Assembly: GCA_020205615.1 (NCBI GenBank)
Contig: CM035151.1
Span: 39,738,977-39,802,976, forward strand
Origin: Panax quinquefolius
Lineage: Eukaryota > Streptophyta > Magnoliopsida > Apiales > Araliaceae
Length of the DNA: 64,000 nucleotides
Direction of reading: 5' to 3'
The position numbers and the translations under genes are program-made. Below, piece by piece: positions 35,584 through 46,226 of the stretch. Numbering within the stretch: the first letter of the stretch is position 1; every line of letters begins with the position of its first letter. Below the pieces are notes generated by a model. That model was not told where the DNA came from and ran no database searches. It saw only the letters and a program-made list of their open reading frames with translations.

Positions 35584-38171
35584 TGTGACGCCCCCAAAAT
35601 AGGTATACATCACCCATTCTGAGTTGTTAATACATGGTACAGAAACAACTACAACTTTATTATTACAATAGTAAAACTTTGAGTTTGAATACAAATATAA
35701 TCTTCTAGACAATATCTATACTCAAATAAATCCTCATCACATTTATTGATACATTACTTTACAAAAATGGTGAGGACTACTAAACAACTCTCTCTAGAAC
35801 CTTCATTCCATACCCCGACTCGTACTCGCTATATTCTCGCCTCCTGAGAAGAAAAATAGAACAAAAAGGAAAAGGGTGAGCTCAACTAGCCCAATAAAGA
35901 ATATTATGACTAAGATAATATACAACAAATTATCATTAGTCTTCAACAGGGAAAAAAATCTAATAGAATACAATAGACAACAAGTTTTAAATCAATATTC
36001 GCATTTGAAATAATAATTCATTAGAAGAGTTAAGTAGAGAATGCAAACTACTATCTTTTATGTATGAATTTAAAAGTTCATCGTCTATCTTTTATCCACG
36101 TAACATCAATCAATATGCATACGGAATCAAATATTCATCTTTTGCACTACAGAGCCAAAGATATTCATCGATTGGTCATGTTCATCTAAACACCTGTTCA
36201 TCTTTGCACTACGGGCCAAAGATATTCATCAGAAATCATTCATCTTTGCACTACAAGCCAAAGATATTCAATAATATCATCATTTAAGATTGAGGATGAT
36301 GAAAAATATTTTTAAAGAAAGCGAATCCAAAGTGAAACAAAATGAGTAGGATTAAGGATTAAGGATTCAGTACTTTGTTTTATCCATGTCCAAAAATACC
36401 TCAAAAATAATCATAGTGGTGTAAAATTCAAGAATGATCAAAACATGGATACAATCAAAGCTAGTATCCACAATAGATATTTTAGGCGAAAAGGAAAATT
36501 TTCATTTTTCGATGAATAATGCCCGATTCGTGAATAGTGCCGTATTACGTGAATAGTAGCTCAGACACCAAAAGTTCCAAATTTAATAAAACTTTAGATC
36601 AATATTTCAAAGATAATGATATTGAAGAAATAATATCATTACGAAAAAAATATCCCTTACCTCGAAAAGATAGTACTAAGCGGAATTTGGATATAAGCTA
36701 TAACTTGAACTTGCCGTAGTATAGCAATACTCAAAGTATACTCAAAATACTCACAAGAATACGCCGATAATATAAAAGAGAAAACTTCAATTTACGGTGT
36801 GATTTTCAATTCTAACCTAAGCACCCTATTTATAGGAAAATGCTTAGAACACTAAAGCGAAAATTTAATAAAATATTAATATATATTTATTAAATTCTAC
36901 GCACCCAAAATCTGATTCAAACCATCGATACCAAGAGTGACTCACCTTGCCTAACTAAAAAAAAACGTTTTCTTATTAAAAATATTTAAAACTTCAAAAA
37001 TTAATTATTTCGGAGCTTCAGAACTTCAATAATTCACAATAAATAGCCTTTTTGTCAGAAAATTTGAATCTTGCGAGTTTTTATAGGAAATTCAATTCTC
37101 TACAACTTTGCAGAAGAAAGTTTTCCCAAATTCTAAACAGAAATTGACCGAAATCCATAAACGGCCGATTTTACAAGTTATAATCAAATTTTAGTCAAGA
37201 AATGGGGTCCACCGACATGTTTAACATGTTTTAAACATTTATTGCAACAAAAATACTCTTTCTCCTCGTATACTCATATATCACACATTCATTGTAAAAA
37301 TATCACCATTATTATATTATTAAAAATGTAATAATATATTTAAATGAATTATTTTATCAGAAAAAGATAAAATTTTAATTTTCAACAATTGTCACATTAA
37401 AAATTTTCTCCATCTATATCCACATAAAATCAATATTTTTCTCATCATATAAATCAATAATTAATTATTCACGAATAATATTACGAGAATCACAATATTG
37501 ACAATTGAGGCGGTTCACAGGAAAAGGGCTTTCAATAAGAATTTCTCCTTCTTGCGCATACAATTAGGTGACCAAACCTCTCCTTAGGCAGAACTTTCTA
37601 GACATTGCCAATAATGTTATCTAATAATATTATCCAGATAATATGAATTATTGCTTCGATAATGAAAAATACTGTGTAATGACAATTATTAAAACAACAG
37701 CAATATCAACGCAAGCAATTATTAAATCAATAAAATAAAATCTTTGATAAAGTAATTTCGTAACCATTATTGAGTAGTGCCTTCTTACGTAAGAATCAAT
37801 AATTGGTGCAATACCGTGTCTTCTTTCGTGTTTTAACCACAGTGTATTTTTAAGATTAATACTTGGTAACAACTACGTAGATTATTTTTAAACAACTTAT
37901 ATTTTGTCGTTTTCTTTTATACAATCGCTTTCAGTTATGGGGCCCATACATGGGCTGCTTATTTGTCATCGAATATTCCTCGACGATACGAATATTCCAC
38001 GACTAAACGAATATTCCCCGACAACAATGAATATTTTATAACCACTTGCTTATTTTGAAATATTTGCGTATTTTACCCATAACTATCCACATTAATCAAA
38101 TCAACCCTTACTATTTCAAAATAATAAATAGAGAAAATTAAATTTCATTAATAATAAGTTGGGGTCTTACA
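35584..38171 (-). repeat. Element C 5' LTR
   Basis: TGTGACGCCCCC to GGGGTCTTACA, 2,588 bp, near-identical in layout to the 3' LTR. TATA decamer at 36826-36835, hairpin units at 36137-36270, three GAATATTCC units at 37972-38020. Confidence 0.9.
36826..36835 (-). promoter_or_regulatory. TATA box of C 5' LTR
   Basis: Minus-strand CTATAAATAG in the conserved LTR position; likely promoter of the youngest full-length element of the nested stack. Confidence 0.65.
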
Positions 38172-38798
38172 CGTAGTGCAAAGATGAACATGTGTTTAGA
38201 TGAACATGACCAACTGATGAATATCTTTGGCCTGTAGTGCAAAGATGAATATTTAATTTCAGTTATATATTGATTGATGTTACAGGGATAAAAGATAGAC
38301 GATGAACTTTTAAATTCATATATAGAAGATAGTAGTTTGCATTCTCTACTTAACTCTTCTAATGAATTATTATTTTCGTTGCGAATATTGATTTAAAACT
38401 TGTTGTCTATTGTATTCTATTAGATTTTTCCCTGTTGAAGACTAACGATAATTTGTTTTATATTATATTCGTCATAATGTTCTTTACTGGGCTAGTTGAG
38501 CTCACCATTTTCCTTGTTATTCCATTTTTCTTCTAAGGAGGCGAGAATGTAGCGAGTACTAGTCTGGGTGTGGAATGGTGGTTCTAGAAGTCGTTTTAGT
38601 AGTCCTCACCATTTTGTAAAATAATGTATCAATAATTGTACTGAGGACTTATTTGAGGGTGGATATATTCTAGATGACAATATTTGTATTTAAACTCACA
38701 GTTTTTATGTTGTATTAATAAAGTTGTAGTTGTTTCTATACCATGTATTTTGACGATTTCGAGAATGGGTGTTGTATACCTATTTTGGGGCGTCACGG

Positions 38799-38810
38799 TT
38801 AATATCGAGC
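38799..38810 (+). other. Element D primer binding site (worn)
   Basis: TTAATATCGAGC stands where relatives have TTGGTATCGAGC; GG is changed to AA, two transition-type changes. Confidence 0.6.
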
Positions 38811-38982
38811 TTAGGGATATGGTCTCTCCATGAGATTGGGGAATAGTACTTAGAAGGGAGAGCGAGTAATCCTTCGCCAGTATGTCATACCTAAGCTTAT
38901 TTGTTGGTCAGTCGAACTATATGGTTAATATGTGATATGTTAATTTGTTTAATTAACCCTTGTTTTATGGCAGTATTTGAGA

Positions 38983-39915
38983 ATGTCGACTGAGAATGTT
39001 ATCAATGGAGTAAATGAGACCATGGAGACACCTTTGCTCACCAACGAGGAGAACGTGAAACAGGCTGGCAATGTTCCTCCTGTAAACAACACCACTGAGC
39101 AGACAATGAACGACGGGATGTTTAGGAGCTTTTTGCAGTTCATGCAAAACCAGACGAGGGAGACTCGTGTACAGAATATGGGTGGAAATGATAGCAACGC
39201 GCGGCTTGTCACGGCCAAGCAGTTCAAAGAGTTGGGACCACCAGAATTTAAGGGAAAGCCGGATCCAATCATGGCGGAAACATGAGTCAAGCAAATTACC
39301 AAGATATTCGATGTCTTGGGATGCACAGAGGAATAGAAAGTTCCATTCGCCACCTTTATGTTCCGTGGCGAGGCAGATTACTGGTGGGAGTCTATGAAAC
39401 GTACCCAGCCTGCCGCACTTAGCATGTCTTGGGAAACATTTCAGAAACTTTTCAACGAAAAATACTTTCCTGAAAGTATTCGCCATATGAAGGAGGTAGA
39501 GTTTATTAGACTAGAACAAAACAACATGTCGATGTCCCAATACGAGGCGAAGTTCGCAGAGTTATCCAGGTTTGCACCTCATTTGGTAGAGAATGAGGAA
39601 CGAAAGACGAGGATGTTTCTGAGAGGTTTAAAACCTGAGATTCGGCAATATCTTATCTCTCATAAATTTTCTTTATATTCAAATGTTGTCAACAGGGCTC
39701 AATTATTAGAGCGAGATAGCGAGTACGTTCAACCAAGAGACCGCAACCAGGATCATAACGGTGATAGCAGTCATCAGAACAACGATAATAAGAGGAGAAA
39801 GAAAAATACGGACAAGAGCGACAACCACTCTTGTGGTAATCGTGGCCATGAAAATAGAAGAAGCGAGTCGGCGGGAGATTTTAAAAAGAGGAGATTCAAC
39901 AATGACAACTGCTGA
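38983..39915 (+). pseudogene. Element D gag, two nonsense codons
   Basis: One continuous frame from MSTENVINGVNETME, broken by TGA at 39283-39285 (Trp position, TGG to TGA) and TAG at about 39334-39336, then open for 185 codons: FRGEADYWWESMKRTQPA, FQKLFNEKYFPESIRHMKE, FAPHLVENEERKTRMFLRG, LYSNVVNRAQLLERD, and a basic Asn/Arg-rich tail. This is the retrotransposon gag domain followed by the linker to the knuckles. Only two substitutions separate it from an open gag, making it the best-preserved gag in the window. The antisense frames at 38949-39486 are shadows. Confidence 0.85.
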
Positions 39916-40330
39916 AGACGTCAAAGACCAAAGAAGAATCGGTTTTAAGGGAGGAGAACGACCACCGGTCGTATGCTATAAATGTGGAAAAGAGGGACAC
40001 ATCAACCCAAACTGTCCATAACAGTTCAAGGTATGTTATAATTGTGGAAAGGAAGGACATATTGCTCGAGATTGTACGGTAGCGAAACCAAGCCCAGTGG
40101 GGATGGTGACTCAAAAGGCTGTCCCAGAAAAGTCAAAGTCAACAGTTCCTGGAAGAGCGTTTATCGTGACTGGTCAACATGCGAGGAACCCAAACGAGGT
40201 GATCATGGGTAAGCTAATCATAAATTCATGCGAATTATATACATTACTAGATACCGATGCTACCCATTCATTTATCTCTCCTGCTTATACTCAACGTTTA
40301 AACTTGACTCTGGAGAAAATTAGACTTTGA
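39916..40330 (+). pseudogene. Element D zinc knuckles and protease N-part
   Basis: The first knuckle [14 protein letters not shown] and the second [14 protein letters not shown] both keep C-C-H-C; a TAA (CAA to TAA) separates them at 40019-40021. The frame continues through VPEKSKSTVPGRAFIV to the protease site, which reads LLDTDATHSF: the catalytic Gly of DTG is Asp. A one-base insertion in an A run at about 40317 shifts the frame. Confidence 0.8.
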
Positions 40331-40337
40331 CTTATCT

Positions 40338-40841
40338 ATGGAAACTCCGTTAGGAGAAACTTTCATCACATCCACTATTTATAAATCTCGTTTGATCCAA
40401 GTTGGCACCATCACATTACCTGTTGACCTTATTTCTTTAAAAATTCTTGCATTTGATGTGACCTTAGGGATTGATTGGTCAACCACTCATCATGCTAAAA
40501 TTAATTGCTTTCGTAAGGTTGTTAGTTTTCTTATTCATAAGCAACTTGTTATTCGAATTCAAGCAACCAAACCATTGAAGTCAAACACTTTCATATCAAG
40601 CCATAAAGTCATTCGTTTATTGAAAAACGGATGTCAAGTTTTCTTAGCCCATGTTATGGACTTAAACAAAAATACGTCAGATTTGAATGATATTTCTATT
40701 ATTAATAAATTTCCTGATGTATTTCCTGAAGAATTTCTTGGCTTACTCCCAAAGTGTGATATTGAATTTTTTATCGACTTTGAACCCGATACAAAACCCA
40801 TTTCTAAAATCTCATGGCTCTTATTGAACTTCAGGAGTTAA
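40338..40841 (+). pseudogene. Element D protease C-part and RT linker
   Basis: Open 167-codon stretch: ETPLGETFITSTIYKSRLIQ, DLISLKILAFDVTLGIDW, NCFRKVVSFLIHKQLVIRI, VFLAHVMDLNKNTSDLND, FPDVFPEEFLGLLPK. It ends in the linker just before RT, at the 144-bp insert. The catalytic site is in the preceding frame. Confidence 0.8.
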
Positions 40842-40858
40842 AAATTCAACTATAGAAT

Positions 40859-41002
40859 TTGGTACCCGAGCCTATATCTGGTGACTTCCTTTGTGGAATG
40901 CACCGAAGCTAGACTCTCCGTAGGGGCGCGCCATATTTGTCTTGTAGTAAAGCCCGATAGGTGTCATTGTGACGTCTTATCCAAGATTGGGATATGAGTC
41001 AC
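40859..41002 (+). other. 144-bp foreign insert replacing the RT core in D
   Basis: Begins TTGGTACCCGAGCC and ends GGGATATGAGTCAC. It lies between codons for the RT N-terminus (ELQELKIQL) and the RT connection (WEQPKS region), at exactly the position of the insert in B (21247-21389). It has no similarity I can see to any other part of the chromoviruses here. The start looks like a TGGTATCAGAGCC primer site. Confidence 0.75.
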
Positions 41003-41537
41003 GTTGAGAGCAACCTAAGTCGAGAATCGAAATACGTAGCTTTTATGCTTAGCGAGTTATTATCGATGATTTTGTGGAAAGATTTTCTCGAATCGCTACT
41101 CCATTAACGCGGTGACTCCTAGAGATACAAAATTCAAATGGAGCAAGGAATGTGGAAAGAGCTTGAAGAACTCAAGAGGAGACTCATTTTGGCACATGTT
41201 ACGACCATACCATCTCGGAAAAGTTTAACGTGGTAGGCGGCGTGTTGAGTAAAAGATCGTATCTGCAGTACGAATGCGATATTGTCAAAGACCCATTTTA
41301 TATAACTTACAAATGATAGAGATAGAGTTAAAGACTCTAGGGACCCACGTGATGATATACGAGTAGAATCGATTTTAATCGATAAAGTTAAAACCGTTCA
41401 AGCTACACACCGGAGCTGATGAATATGAAGAAGGAGGTGCAAGAAGTTGTTATTCCAAAAGAGAGAATTGGCGATGTGAGGAAAGTTCAAACCTTTGATT
41501 TATTGGTCTATTTGAAATCCTTGATCGAGTAGGAACT
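41003..41537 (+). pseudogene. Element D RT connection, RNase H and integrase scraps
   Basis: Order: EIRSFYA-type connection, FSRIATPLTR, TKFKWSKECGKSLEELKRR, then a jump to the RNase H end and the linker (MKKEVQEVVIPKERIG), then a jump to the integrase C-terminus (FDLLVYLKSLIE). The RT palm, RNase H core, HHCC and DDE domains are absent. The same jumps occur in B. Confidence 0.7.
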
Positions 41538-41876
41538 GTGGCCTATAGACTCGTTTTACCGCCAAGTATGACACGTGTTCATAACGTTTTTCACGTATCG
41601 AAGTTACGAAATTATGTGGACTACCCGAACCACGTCATTGAGTTAGAATCAGACGAGATAGCCGAAGACTTAACGTACGAGGAGGTACCTGTCAAGATTT
41701 TTGATAGGAAGGAGCATGTCCTACACACAAAGGTCATACCACAAGTCAAGGTTTTGTGGAGGAACCATGCTATTGAAGAAATGACCTGGGAGTTGGAAAC
41801 GGAAATAAAAGCGAGGTATCCTCATTTTTTCGAAACACCAGGTACGTACGTTAATTTTGAGGACGAAATTTCATAA
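41538..41876 (+). CDS. Element D integrase tail with chromodomain, open frame
   Basis: 112 codons without a stop up to the natural end EDEIS. The GPF/Y end AYRLVLPPSMTRVHNVF is at residues 2-18, a linker runs to 42, and the chromodomain from EDLTYEEVPVKIF (43-55) through KVLWRNHAIEEMTWELE (71-87) has conserved W74 and W84. The true frame enters from upstream; no start codon belongs here. An intact chromodomain on an element that has lost integrase catalysis is unusual. The stop overlaps the polypurine tract. Confidence 0.85.
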   Translation: MAYRLVLPPSMTRVHNVFHVSKLRNYVDYPNHVIELESDEIAEDLTYEEVPVKIFDRKEHVLHTKVIPQVKVLWRNHAIEEMTWELETEIKARYPHFFETPGTYVNFEDEIS

Positions 41877-41887
41877 GGAGGGGAGGT
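41874..41887 (+). other. Element D polypurine tract
   Basis: AAGGAGGGGAGGT directly before TGTAAGACCCC. Confidence 0.85.
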
Positions 41888-44575
41888 TGTAAGACCCCGA
41901 ATTTTTTTTTAATAAAATGGAATTTCCTCTATTTATTATTTTGAAATAGTAAGGGTTGAATTGATTAATATGGTTAGTTATGAGTAAAATGCGCGAATAT
42001 TTTAAAATAAACAGGTGGTTATAAAATATTCATTGTTCTCGGGGAATATTCGTTTGGTCATGGAATATTCTTGCTGTCGGGGAATATTCGTATGACGGCG
42101 CAGTCTTTTGTGGTCCCCATAACGGAAAGCGATTGGATGAAGAAAAAGACAAGTATGAGTTGTTTATAAATAAACAGCGTAGTTATTCAAGATTAATCTT
42201 TGTTGGAATACCCGTTGGTTAAAAACAAAATGTCTGGCGTTGTTCTTGTGATAGCATGCGGTATTGCACCAATTATTGATTCTTACGTAAGAAGGCAATA
42301 CTAAATAATTATTCTGGTGAATTCTTTATTCGATTATTTTATTTTATTGATTCAATAATTGCTGCGTTGATATTTTATATTACCGTTGTTTTAATAATTG
42401 TCACTACACAGTATTTTCCATTATCGAAGCAATAATTCATATTATCTGAATAATATTATTAGAAAACATTATTGGCAATGTCTAGAAAGTTCTGTCTAAG
42501 GAGAGGTTTGGTCACCTAATTGCGTGCCAGTAAGGAGAAATTTTTATTAGAAAGCCCCCTCTTTCTTAGGAGCGGCACGGTTGTCGATCTTGTGATTACG
42601 TAATATTATTTGTGAATAATTAATTATTGATTTATATGATGAGGAAAATATTGATTTTATGTGGATATAGATGGAGAAAATTTTAAAGTGACAATTGTTA
42701 AAAATTGATATTTTATCTTTTACGATAAAATAATATTTTATTATATTATATAATAATGGTGATATTTTTACAATGAATATGGGATATATGAGTATATGAG
42801 GAGGAAGAGTATTTTTGGTGCATTAAATGATTAACACATGTTTTGTGTGTCGGTGGACCCCATTTCTTGACTGAAATTTGATTATAGCTTGTAAAATCGT
42901 TCATTTGTGGATTTCGGTCAATTTCTGTTTGGAATTTGGAAAACCTTTCTTCTGTAAAGTTGTAGAGAATTGAATTTCCTATAAAAAGACTCGAGATTTG
43001 AATTTGCTGATAATAGGGCTATTTATTATGAATTATTGAAGTTCCGAAGTTCTGAAATAATTAATTTTTGGAAGTTTTAATTATTTTTATTTAGAAAAAC
43101 GTTTTTGTTGTTTATGGACATATGTTAGGTGTTTGAGATCAGCTGGTAGGATGGCATAGAAGATTTATTATATATATTAATATTATATTAAATTTTCTGC
43201 TTTGGTGTTCTAAGCATTTTCCTATAAATAGGGTGCTTAGGTTAGAATTAAAAATCACACCAGAAACTACAGATTTCTCTCTCTTTCTCTCTCTATATAT
43301 CGAGCGTATTTTAGTTAGTATTTTAGTACTTTGAGTATTGCCATACGGTGCAAGTTCTTTCAGCACTATATCCATTATTCCAACCAGAAGTACTATTCTA
43401 GCTAAGGTAAGGGATATTATATTTTTTTTAAAATGATATTATTTCTTCAATATCATTATGACGAAATATTGGTTGGAACTTTTTATCAAATTTGGAACTT
43501 TTTCATGTCAGGGTTACTATTCATGAATTACTATTCACGAGTACTATTCACGAAGCATGATGATGTTTTTGTGAAATTTCTATTTTTTAGTGTCGGAGTT
43601 ACTATTCATGTATACGACACTATTCACTTATACGATACTATTCACGAATACGACACTATTCACAGAAAAATTAAATTTTCATTTTTCGTCCAAAATATCT
43701 ATACTGGATACTAACTTTGATTGTTTCCATGTTTTGATCATTCTTGAATTTTACTCCACTATGATTATTTATGAGGTATTTTTGGACATGAAATAGCTGA
43801 AATACGAATCCTTAATATTTATTCTTTTGTTTTACTGGATTCGTTTTCTTTAAAATATTTTTCATCATCCTCCGTCCTAAATGATGATATAATTGAATAT
43901 CTTTGGCCTGTAGTTCAAAGATTAATGATTTCTAATGAATATCTTTGGCCCGTAGTGCAAAGATGAACATGTGTTTAGATGAACATGACCAACTGATGAA
44001 TATCTTTGGCCTGTAGTGTAAAGATGAATATTTGATTTCAGTTATATATTGATTGATGTTACAGGGATAAAAGATAGACGATGAACTTTTAAATTCATAT
44101 ATAGAAGATAGTAGTTTGCATTCTCTACTTAACTCTTCTAATGAATTATTATTTCCGCTGCGAATAATTATTTAAAACTTGTTGTCTATTGTATTCTATT
44201 AGATTTTTCCCTGTTGAAGACTAACGATAATTTGTTTTATATTATATTAGTCATAATGTTCTTTACTGGGCTAGTTGAGCTCACCCTTTTCCTTGTTGTT
44301 CCATTTTTCTTCTCAGGAGACGAGAATGTAGCGAGTACTAGTCGGGGTGTGGAATGATGGTTCTAGAAGTCGTTTTAGTAGTCCTCACTATTTTGTAAAA
44401 TAATGTATCAATAATTGTACTGAGGACTTATTTGAGTGTGGATATTGTCTAGATGACAATATTTGTATTTAAACTCACAGTTTTTATGTTGTATTAATAA
44501 AGTTGTAGTTGTTTCTGTACCATGTATTTTGACGACTCAGAATGGGTGTTGTATACCTATCTTGGGGGCGTCACA
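41888..44575 (+). repeat. Element D 3' LTR
   Basis: TGTAAGACCCCGAA to GGGGGCGTCACA, 2,688 bp. TATA decamer at 43222-43231, CACTATTCACGTATACG-type repeats at 43605-43665, three ATCTTTGGCC...CAAAGAT hairpin units at 43907-44030. A following TATAC joins the Tat minisatellite. Confidence 0.88.
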
Positions 44576-44641
44576 TATACACAAAAGCAATAAACGCACC
44601 GGATGTAAAATCCAGGCTCATCGAACAGAGTTCGACAACAG

Positions 44642-44701
<60 letters not shown>

Positions 44702-44822
44702 GTAGAGTGACCGGATGTATGTAAAATCGGGCTCATCAAAGCAGTCCCACCACGGATTCATATATATATAGTAAACGCATAGGATGTAAAATCGAGGCTC
44801 ATCGAACAAAGTCCGACCACGG

Positions 44823-44901
<79 letters not shown>

Positions 44902-44965
44902 TAAACGCGCTCGCATCAAGTCTAAGGCTCATCGAGCAAGGTTTGAAAACAGTTAATATATATAA

Positions 44966-45015
<50 letters not shown>

Positions 45016-45078
45016 GCAAATAAATGCTCGGGCATCAAGTTCAGGCTCATCGAGATTAAAAGTTAGACCCACGTATAT

Positions 45079-45159
<81 letters not shown>

Positions 45160-45160
45160 T
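44576..45160. repeat. Tat LTR minisatellite with embedded (TA)n
   Basis: Five diverged units, each about 55-65 bp of unique text followed by a (TA) run of 4 to 40 repeats. Shared text: AATAAACGC, GGATGTAAAATC, AGGCTCATCGA, a variable GAACAAAGTCCGACCAC, then GTTCATATA. TA runs are at about 44646-44696, 44761-44770, 44826-44896, 44967-45011 and 45075-45157. Open frames with alternating Tyr-Ile are products of the TA runs. Confidence 0.85.
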
Positions 45161-45443
45161 GAAACAAAACCACGGACCAAAGTCAAGGGTAAATCTGTAT
45201 AACACGACTCTCAACGTGAAGAAGGGTGTGTGCAGAGATGAAGAGAAAGACTCTACAGTGTGTGAGAAGGCTTACAGTTGACTGCTAAAGAAGACTTCTA
45301 TATCTTTAGAGTAGGTACAAAAGGGCTATATATGAGCTCATAGGTGTTTAAAATGAGAAAGTACACTGCATGGGGTGAGTGCAGAGCAAATTGGGCAGGA
45401 CTTCCTCGCCGTTTTCTCTTCCAAAATGGCCAACCCAAGCCTT

Positions 45444-45453
45444 CTATTTATAG
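45444..45453 (-). promoter_or_regulatory. TATA box of Tat 5' LTR
   Basis: Minus-strand CTATAAATAG followed by GCTTGGGTTGG. About 775 bp downstream of the LTR outer end, a plausible U3 length. The same decamer as in the unrelated chromovirus LTRs. Confidence 0.6.
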
Positions 45454-45850
45454 AGGGGGAGCGCAGTCTACTGTGGTGGCTGCAGGATGCCCAAAATATG
45501 GGTCCCGTAGTGTCAAGAAACGCACATTCGGATTATGTGTTGTTGCTTTCGATGGCCTTATAACTTTCAAACTGGGGAGTCCGATGGAGCGTGCCATATC
45601 ATTACGGAAAGCTCTTTCCGAGAGCTACACAATGACATAGGATTTTCCTTTTTGTTTCAGTGAAGATGGGTCCATAAGAAATGGCATTCACTGGTTTCCG
45701 TCGGAGTAGTCCGTTGAGCCGTTTTGCATAGTTTGCACTCGAAAGTTAAGATATGGTTCTTGTGGAACTTTTATTGAAGTATTTTGAGTTGACATGAGTT
45801 GATTTGATGTGAGTTGAAGTTGAGTTGGCAAAATGACCATTTTGCCCCTC

Positions 45851-46160
45851 CCGGGGTTATCTCCGGTTTTCACACAGTTGTAGCAGTATTTTCTCAGGAT
45901 TATCTCTGAGGTTGACTTGATGTTAACTTTGGCTATCCTCAGGGTTATCTCTGAGGTTGGGTTGACCTCCTGGGACTACCTCCAGGCTTTGATCTTGATC
46001 CCCCGGGGCTATCTCCGGGGTTAAAACTGATTTTCCCAGGGTTATCTCTGGGGTTGGAAACTATTTTCCCGGGGTTATCTCCGGGGTTGGAAACTGGATC
46101 TCTCGTGGCCATCTTCGGGGTTAAAATTGATGTTGTAGTTGTCCAGGGTTATCTCCGGAG
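45851..46160. repeat. nine-unit hairpin array in Tat U3
   Basis: About 33-bp period. On the plus strand each unit is a stem, an 8-nt loop GGTTATCT (variants GATTATCT, GACTACCT, GGCTATCT) and the complementary stem. Stems differ but stay paired: CTCAG/CTGAG (45893-45910), CCTCAG/CTGAGG (45937-45956), CCTGG/CCAGG (45969-45986), CCCCGG/CCGGGG (46001-46020), CCCAG/CTGGG (46035-46052), CCCGG/CCGGG (46068-46085). Units one, eight and nine pair only partly. Confidence 0.85.
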
Positions 46161-46223
46161 TGTAAAATATACGCTTTTGTCCTCCTGCATAGTCAGTAAC
46201 AGGAAAACGGAATTTTGAGTGTC

Positions 46224-46226
<3 letters not shown>

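Larger units (their letters stand above)
28209..38171 (-). mobile_element. Element C: full-length Ty3/gypsy chromovirus (Tekay/Del type), family 2
   Basis: 3' LTR 28209-30838, internal region 30839-35583 (4.75 kb), 5' LTR 35584-38171. Perfect 5-bp target duplication CGTAG at 28204-28208 and 38172-38176, inside the 5' LTR of D, so C is younger than D. LTRs look roughly 93-95% alike by eye over their first 150 bp. It is the only family 2 copy here with the complete gag to chromodomain order, and its RNase H-integrase frame is open. Gag, protease and RT are frameshifted and the gag start codon is lost. Confidence 0.93.
26199..38797 (+). repeat. Element D 5' LTR, interrupted by element C
   Basis: The left part 26199-28208 starts with a worn TGTAAGACCCC (TTATATAACCC); the right part 38172-38797 ends GGGGCGTCAC. 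Element C sits between, duplicating CGTAG. Without C it is about 2.63 kb. It has the TATA box (27432-27441), seven 14-bp GTTACTATTCACGA units (27703-27800), CACTATTCACGTATACG repeats (27845-27910), hairpin units (28125-28208 and 38172-38260), and a local (TA)n at 26468-26510 that the 3' LTR lacks. Confidence 0.85.
26199..44575 (+). mobile_element. Element D: non-autonomous chromovirus derivative, family 2
   Basis: 5' LTR 26199-38797 (interrupted by element C), primer site about 38799-38810, internal region 38798-41887 (3,090 bp), polypurine tract 41874-41887, 3' LTR 41888-44575. It is followed by TATAC in the Tat minisatellite. The internal layout equals that of element B in mirror orientation, including the 144-bp insert. 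It is better preserved than B: gag has two nonsense codons and the chromodomain tail is open. Confidence 0.88.

Noticed and set aside
38949..39486. Long minus-strand frames opposite the D gag
   Set aside because: Antisense shadows of gag; the plus-strand frame carries the recognisable domain.
44463..45202. Open frames with long alternating Tyr-Ile stretches on both strands
   Set aside because: Direct products of (TA)n; no start context, domain or codon signal.
45344..45640. 98-codon plus-strand frame in the Tat LTR
   Set aside because: It spans the minus-strand TATA box and U3; no domain recognised and no conserved frame.
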